Shown here: positions 39,497 through 40,727 of the stretch, piece after piece
Numbering within the stretch: position 1 is the first letter of the stretch
Layout of the letters: each line of letters opens with the position of its first letter
Assembly: GCA_043800905.1 (NCBI GenBank)
Contig: JAZDMO010000016.1
Coordinates: 1-40,727, forward strand
DNA: 40,727 nt
Direction of reading: 5' to 3'
Source: JAHITU01 sp043800905
GTDB taxonomy: Bacteria; Patescibacteriota; Minisyncoccia; Phycocordibacterales; UBA12079
The notes under the pieces: generated by a model
What the model saw: the letters and a program-made list of their open reading frames with translations, nothing else
The model's database searches: none
What the model was told of the DNA's origin: nothing
Program-made: the position numbers and the translations under genes

Positions 39497-39826
39497 TTAA
39501 TTAAAAGGAATTTTTTTACATTCTCTTTTTAAACATTCAGGGCAACAACTGTGAGTGATTGTGATGTTCCCTTGTAAGAATAGGAACTCATCATCAGTCA
39601 TTTCATGGCTTAAAATTTCCCATTTTCCAGAGGTAGTACTTTTTCTGTATTTTTTTCTGCAATAGGAACAAAATGGTTTGATTGTAGTTTCTAAACCATC
39701 TTTTTCAGTAATTTCTTCTCGGCATTTTTCGCACATTCCAAAAGAAATTTCTTTTTCTTTTTCTTGTTTTAGTGTTCCTTCGGCATCCCTAATCTTTTCT
39801 CTACACCAAGCACAGATAATTTCCAT
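39497..39826 (-). CDS. Cys-rich small protein, two zinc-finger-like modules (109 aa)
   Basis: Two modules: CAWCREKIRDAEG...GMCEKC (about 5-36) and CSYCRKKYR...SHEM...CCPEC (about 53-98). The CxxC...[S/F]xGxCxxC plan is like the small Cys motifs seen beside response regulators and in CPR proteins. A strong AAGGAGG site lies before the ATG. It is a lone gene between two plus-strand genes and carries its own terminator. Function unknown; zinc binding is likely. Confidence 0.8.
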   Translation of the reverse strand: MEIICAWCREKIRDAEGTLKQEKEKEISFGMCEKCREEITEKDGLETTIKPFCSYCRKKYRKSTTSGKWEILSHEMTDDEFLFLQGNITITHSCCPECLKRECKKIPFN

Positions 39827-39877
39827 TTTTCCTCCTTAGGGGAATTAATAATGTAATAAGAACTTTCTAAGTAGATA

Positions 39878-39887
39878 GGTTACCTTT
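39878..39887. promoter_or_regulatory. AGGTTACCTT motif between divergent genes
   Basis: The word GGTTACCTT also occurs in the candidate small RNA near 17371, and its core GGTTACC / GGTAACC forms the palindromes at 15501 and 15565. It may be a shared operator, but the evidence is thin. Confidence 0.25.
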
Positions 39888-39912
39888 TTTATTTTTTAAG
39901 GTCAAATTTTTA

Positions 39913-39921
39913 TGATATAAT
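39913..39921 (+). promoter_or_regulatory. Extended -10 box TGATATAAT of the PAP2 gene
   Basis: The nonamer ends 10 bases before the ATG at 39932, giving a near-leaderless transcript. Identical to 2277-2285 and 20961-20969. Confidence 0.55.
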
Positions 39922-39931
39922 TTATAAAAAT

Positions 39932-40453
39932 ATGAACGAGACTTTTTTTTATCTTTTTAATAATCTCGCTTTAAAAAGCGAAGTTTTCGATACCTTTGCG
40001 ATTTTTTGTGCTGATTGGTTGGTTTGGTGGATGATTGTTTTTTTTATTTTTATTTTCTTTTATAAAAAAATTGCTTTAAATAAATTTTTTGTAAGTTCAT
40101 TTTCCGTTTTGACGGTGTGGGGAATAGCTAAAATTGTTAAAGAGTTTTATTTTAGTCCACGACCTTTTGTTATTTTAGAAAAAGTTAATTTATTATTTTC
40201 TCATGGTTTAAATGATTCCATGCCTTCGGGTCATACGGTTTTGGTTTTTGCTTTGGCTGTGGCGGTTTTTAAATATAATAAAATTATTTCTGCCCCATTT
40301 TTTTTAGGGGCAGTTTTAATCGCTTTATCAAGAGTTGTAGTGGGAGTCCATTGGCCTTTGGATATTCTGGCGGGAGCTGTTTTGGGTATTGTCGGTGTTT
40401 TGGTGGTAGAAAAAATATTAATTTGGTTTTATAAAAAATATTTGCAAATTTAG
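39932..40453 (+). CDS. PAP2-family phosphatase (undecaprenyl-diphosphatase-like)
   Basis: 173 residues with about five membrane helices. The three phosphatase motifs are present: KEFYFSPRP (KxxxxxxRP, about 70-78), PSGH (about 98-101) and SRVVVGVHWPLDI (SRxxxxxHxxxD, about 134-146). Members such as BcrC recycle undecaprenyl pyrophosphate, the lipid carrier used by cell-wall and sugar transferase pathways next door. An alternative is a general lipid phosphatase. Confidence 0.92.
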   Translation: MNETFFYLFNNLALKSEVFDTFAIFCADWLVWWMIVFFIFIFFYKKIALNKFFVSSFSVLTVWGIAKIVKEFYFSPRPFVILEKVNLLFSHGLNDSMPSGHTVLVFALAVAVFKYNKIISAPFFLGAVLIALSRVVVGVHWPLDILAGAVLGIVGVLVVEKILIWFYKKYLQI

Positions 40454-40469
40454 TTTTTTGTGGTATTGT
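40441..40469 (+). promoter_or_regulatory. Promoter for the candidate RNA at 40476
   Basis: TTTGCA (40441-40446), 17 bases, TATTGT (40464-40469). The -35 overlaps the end of the PAP2 gene. The same -35 and spacing occur in the 23S promoter. Confidence 0.5.
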
Positions 40470-40475
40470 GGTGAA

Positions 40476-40608
40476 GCGGGTTTATGAGTTGTTATGAATT
40501 CGCTCGTCTTGTGGTTTGACCTCCTTTATCTCCATAAGACACCACTCCGACTGAAGGTTTCAGAATTTTACCCTTTCACGGTAAAGAAACTCTTCAGTCG
40601 GTTTTTTA
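40476..40608 (+). ncRNA. Candidate structured small RNA, about 130 nt
   Basis: Three consecutive hairpins begin where a transcript from the upstream promoter should start. H1 at 40476-40503: GCGGGTTTATGA / TTATGAATTCGC, 12 pairs including four or more G-U. H2 at 40506-40540: GTCTTGTGG / CCATAAGAC. H3 at 40547-40601: a long stem CCGACTGAAG / CTTCAGTCGG with inner GTTTC/GAAAC and TTTTACC/GGTAAAG arms, followed by TTTTTTATTTG, an intrinsic terminator. Many G-U pairs favour RNA on this strand. No credible ORF; no known ncRNA class recognised. Confidence 0.6.
40547..40608 (+). terminator. Terminator of the candidate RNA
   Basis: Long composite stem (10 bp base, 5 bp middle, 7 bp top) and six T. 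Confidence 0.85.
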
Positions 40609-40727
40609 TTTGTTTTTTAGGGTTTCAAGTGGTAATATTTGTTAAATTAAGCCTAATGGTTTAAGTTGCTTAATTTATTAAAATTGTTGAATATAAAAAA
40701 GTTATTCTTTTGAATTTTGTAATTTTT

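Overview
The window is AT-rich bacterial DNA and most likely comes from a Patescibacteria/CPR organism, probably of the Parcubacteria type. This is an inference from gene content: tandem short VirB2-like pilin genes, a 23S rRNA gene carrying group I introns and many extra hairpins, a MYG1-family protein, a type-2 glycerate kinase next to a PEP synthase and a short enolase, CPR-style lipid-free envelope genes, very few ribosome binding sites before housekeeping genes, and dispersed 'CATTGC...GGCAATC' palindromes between genes. No 16S rRNA and no tRNA gene was recognised.

Layout. 1-2235: a homopolymer-rich edge, then four paralogous pilin-like membrane proteins and a terminator. 2294-8336: lower glycolysis (glycerate 2-kinase, PEP synthase, enolase), interrupted by a two-gene module whose second gene is a PemK/MazF-like toxin. 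8337-9210: repeats and one doubtful small gene. 9211-11818: NYN-domain protein, D-2-hydroxyacid dehydrogenase and MYG1-family hydrolase. 11900-17180: EF-G, surrounded by small, mostly unrecognised genes for membrane or short proteins; six of them have strong Shine-Dalgarno sites and most sit in short units with their own terminators. 17253-17517: a promoter-terminator pair that looks like a small RNA. 17584-20959: four secreted or anchored surface proteins, including one with a dockerin and one with a cohesin-like domain, a thrombospondin-like Cys segment and a membrane anchor. 21002-26120: zinc-ribbon protein, EF-Tu, S10, L3, L4, L23 and L2; the S10-L3 and L23-L2 gaps hold long stem-loops, and the cluster ends with a terminator after L2 instead of continuing to S19. 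26212-27605: a two-TM protein and MutM/Fpg.

27654-33988: a 23S-5S rRNA unit. The 23S gene spans about 5.8 kb, twice the usual size. It holds three group I introns, whose splice sites I placed by P1 pairing and by exon joining. Intron 1 lies at the I-CeuI site and encodes a single-motif LAGLIDADG protein. Intron 2 lies in helix 81 and encodes a double-motif LAGLIDADG protein. Intron 3 lies at the I-CreI site and has no ORF. The exons also carry large hairpin insertions at variable helices. One about 90-nt hairpin family occurs three times (helix 25, helix 68 and inside intron 3), and another insertion shares its inverted ends with the S10-L3 spacer.

34110-40727: envelope functions (a membrane-anchored lipid-independent surface protein, RodA, a family-4 glycosyltransferase, a polyprenyl-phosphate sugar transferase, a PAP2 phosphatase), a Cys-rich small protein, and at the end a candidate structured non-coding RNA with its own promoter and terminator.

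Two styles of gene start coexist. Several genes have a TGATATAAT or TATAAT -10 box so close to the ATG that the mRNA would be almost leaderless, whereas a set of small orphan genes has textbook AGGAGG-type sites. All family names rest on motif recognition by eye; no database search was run.
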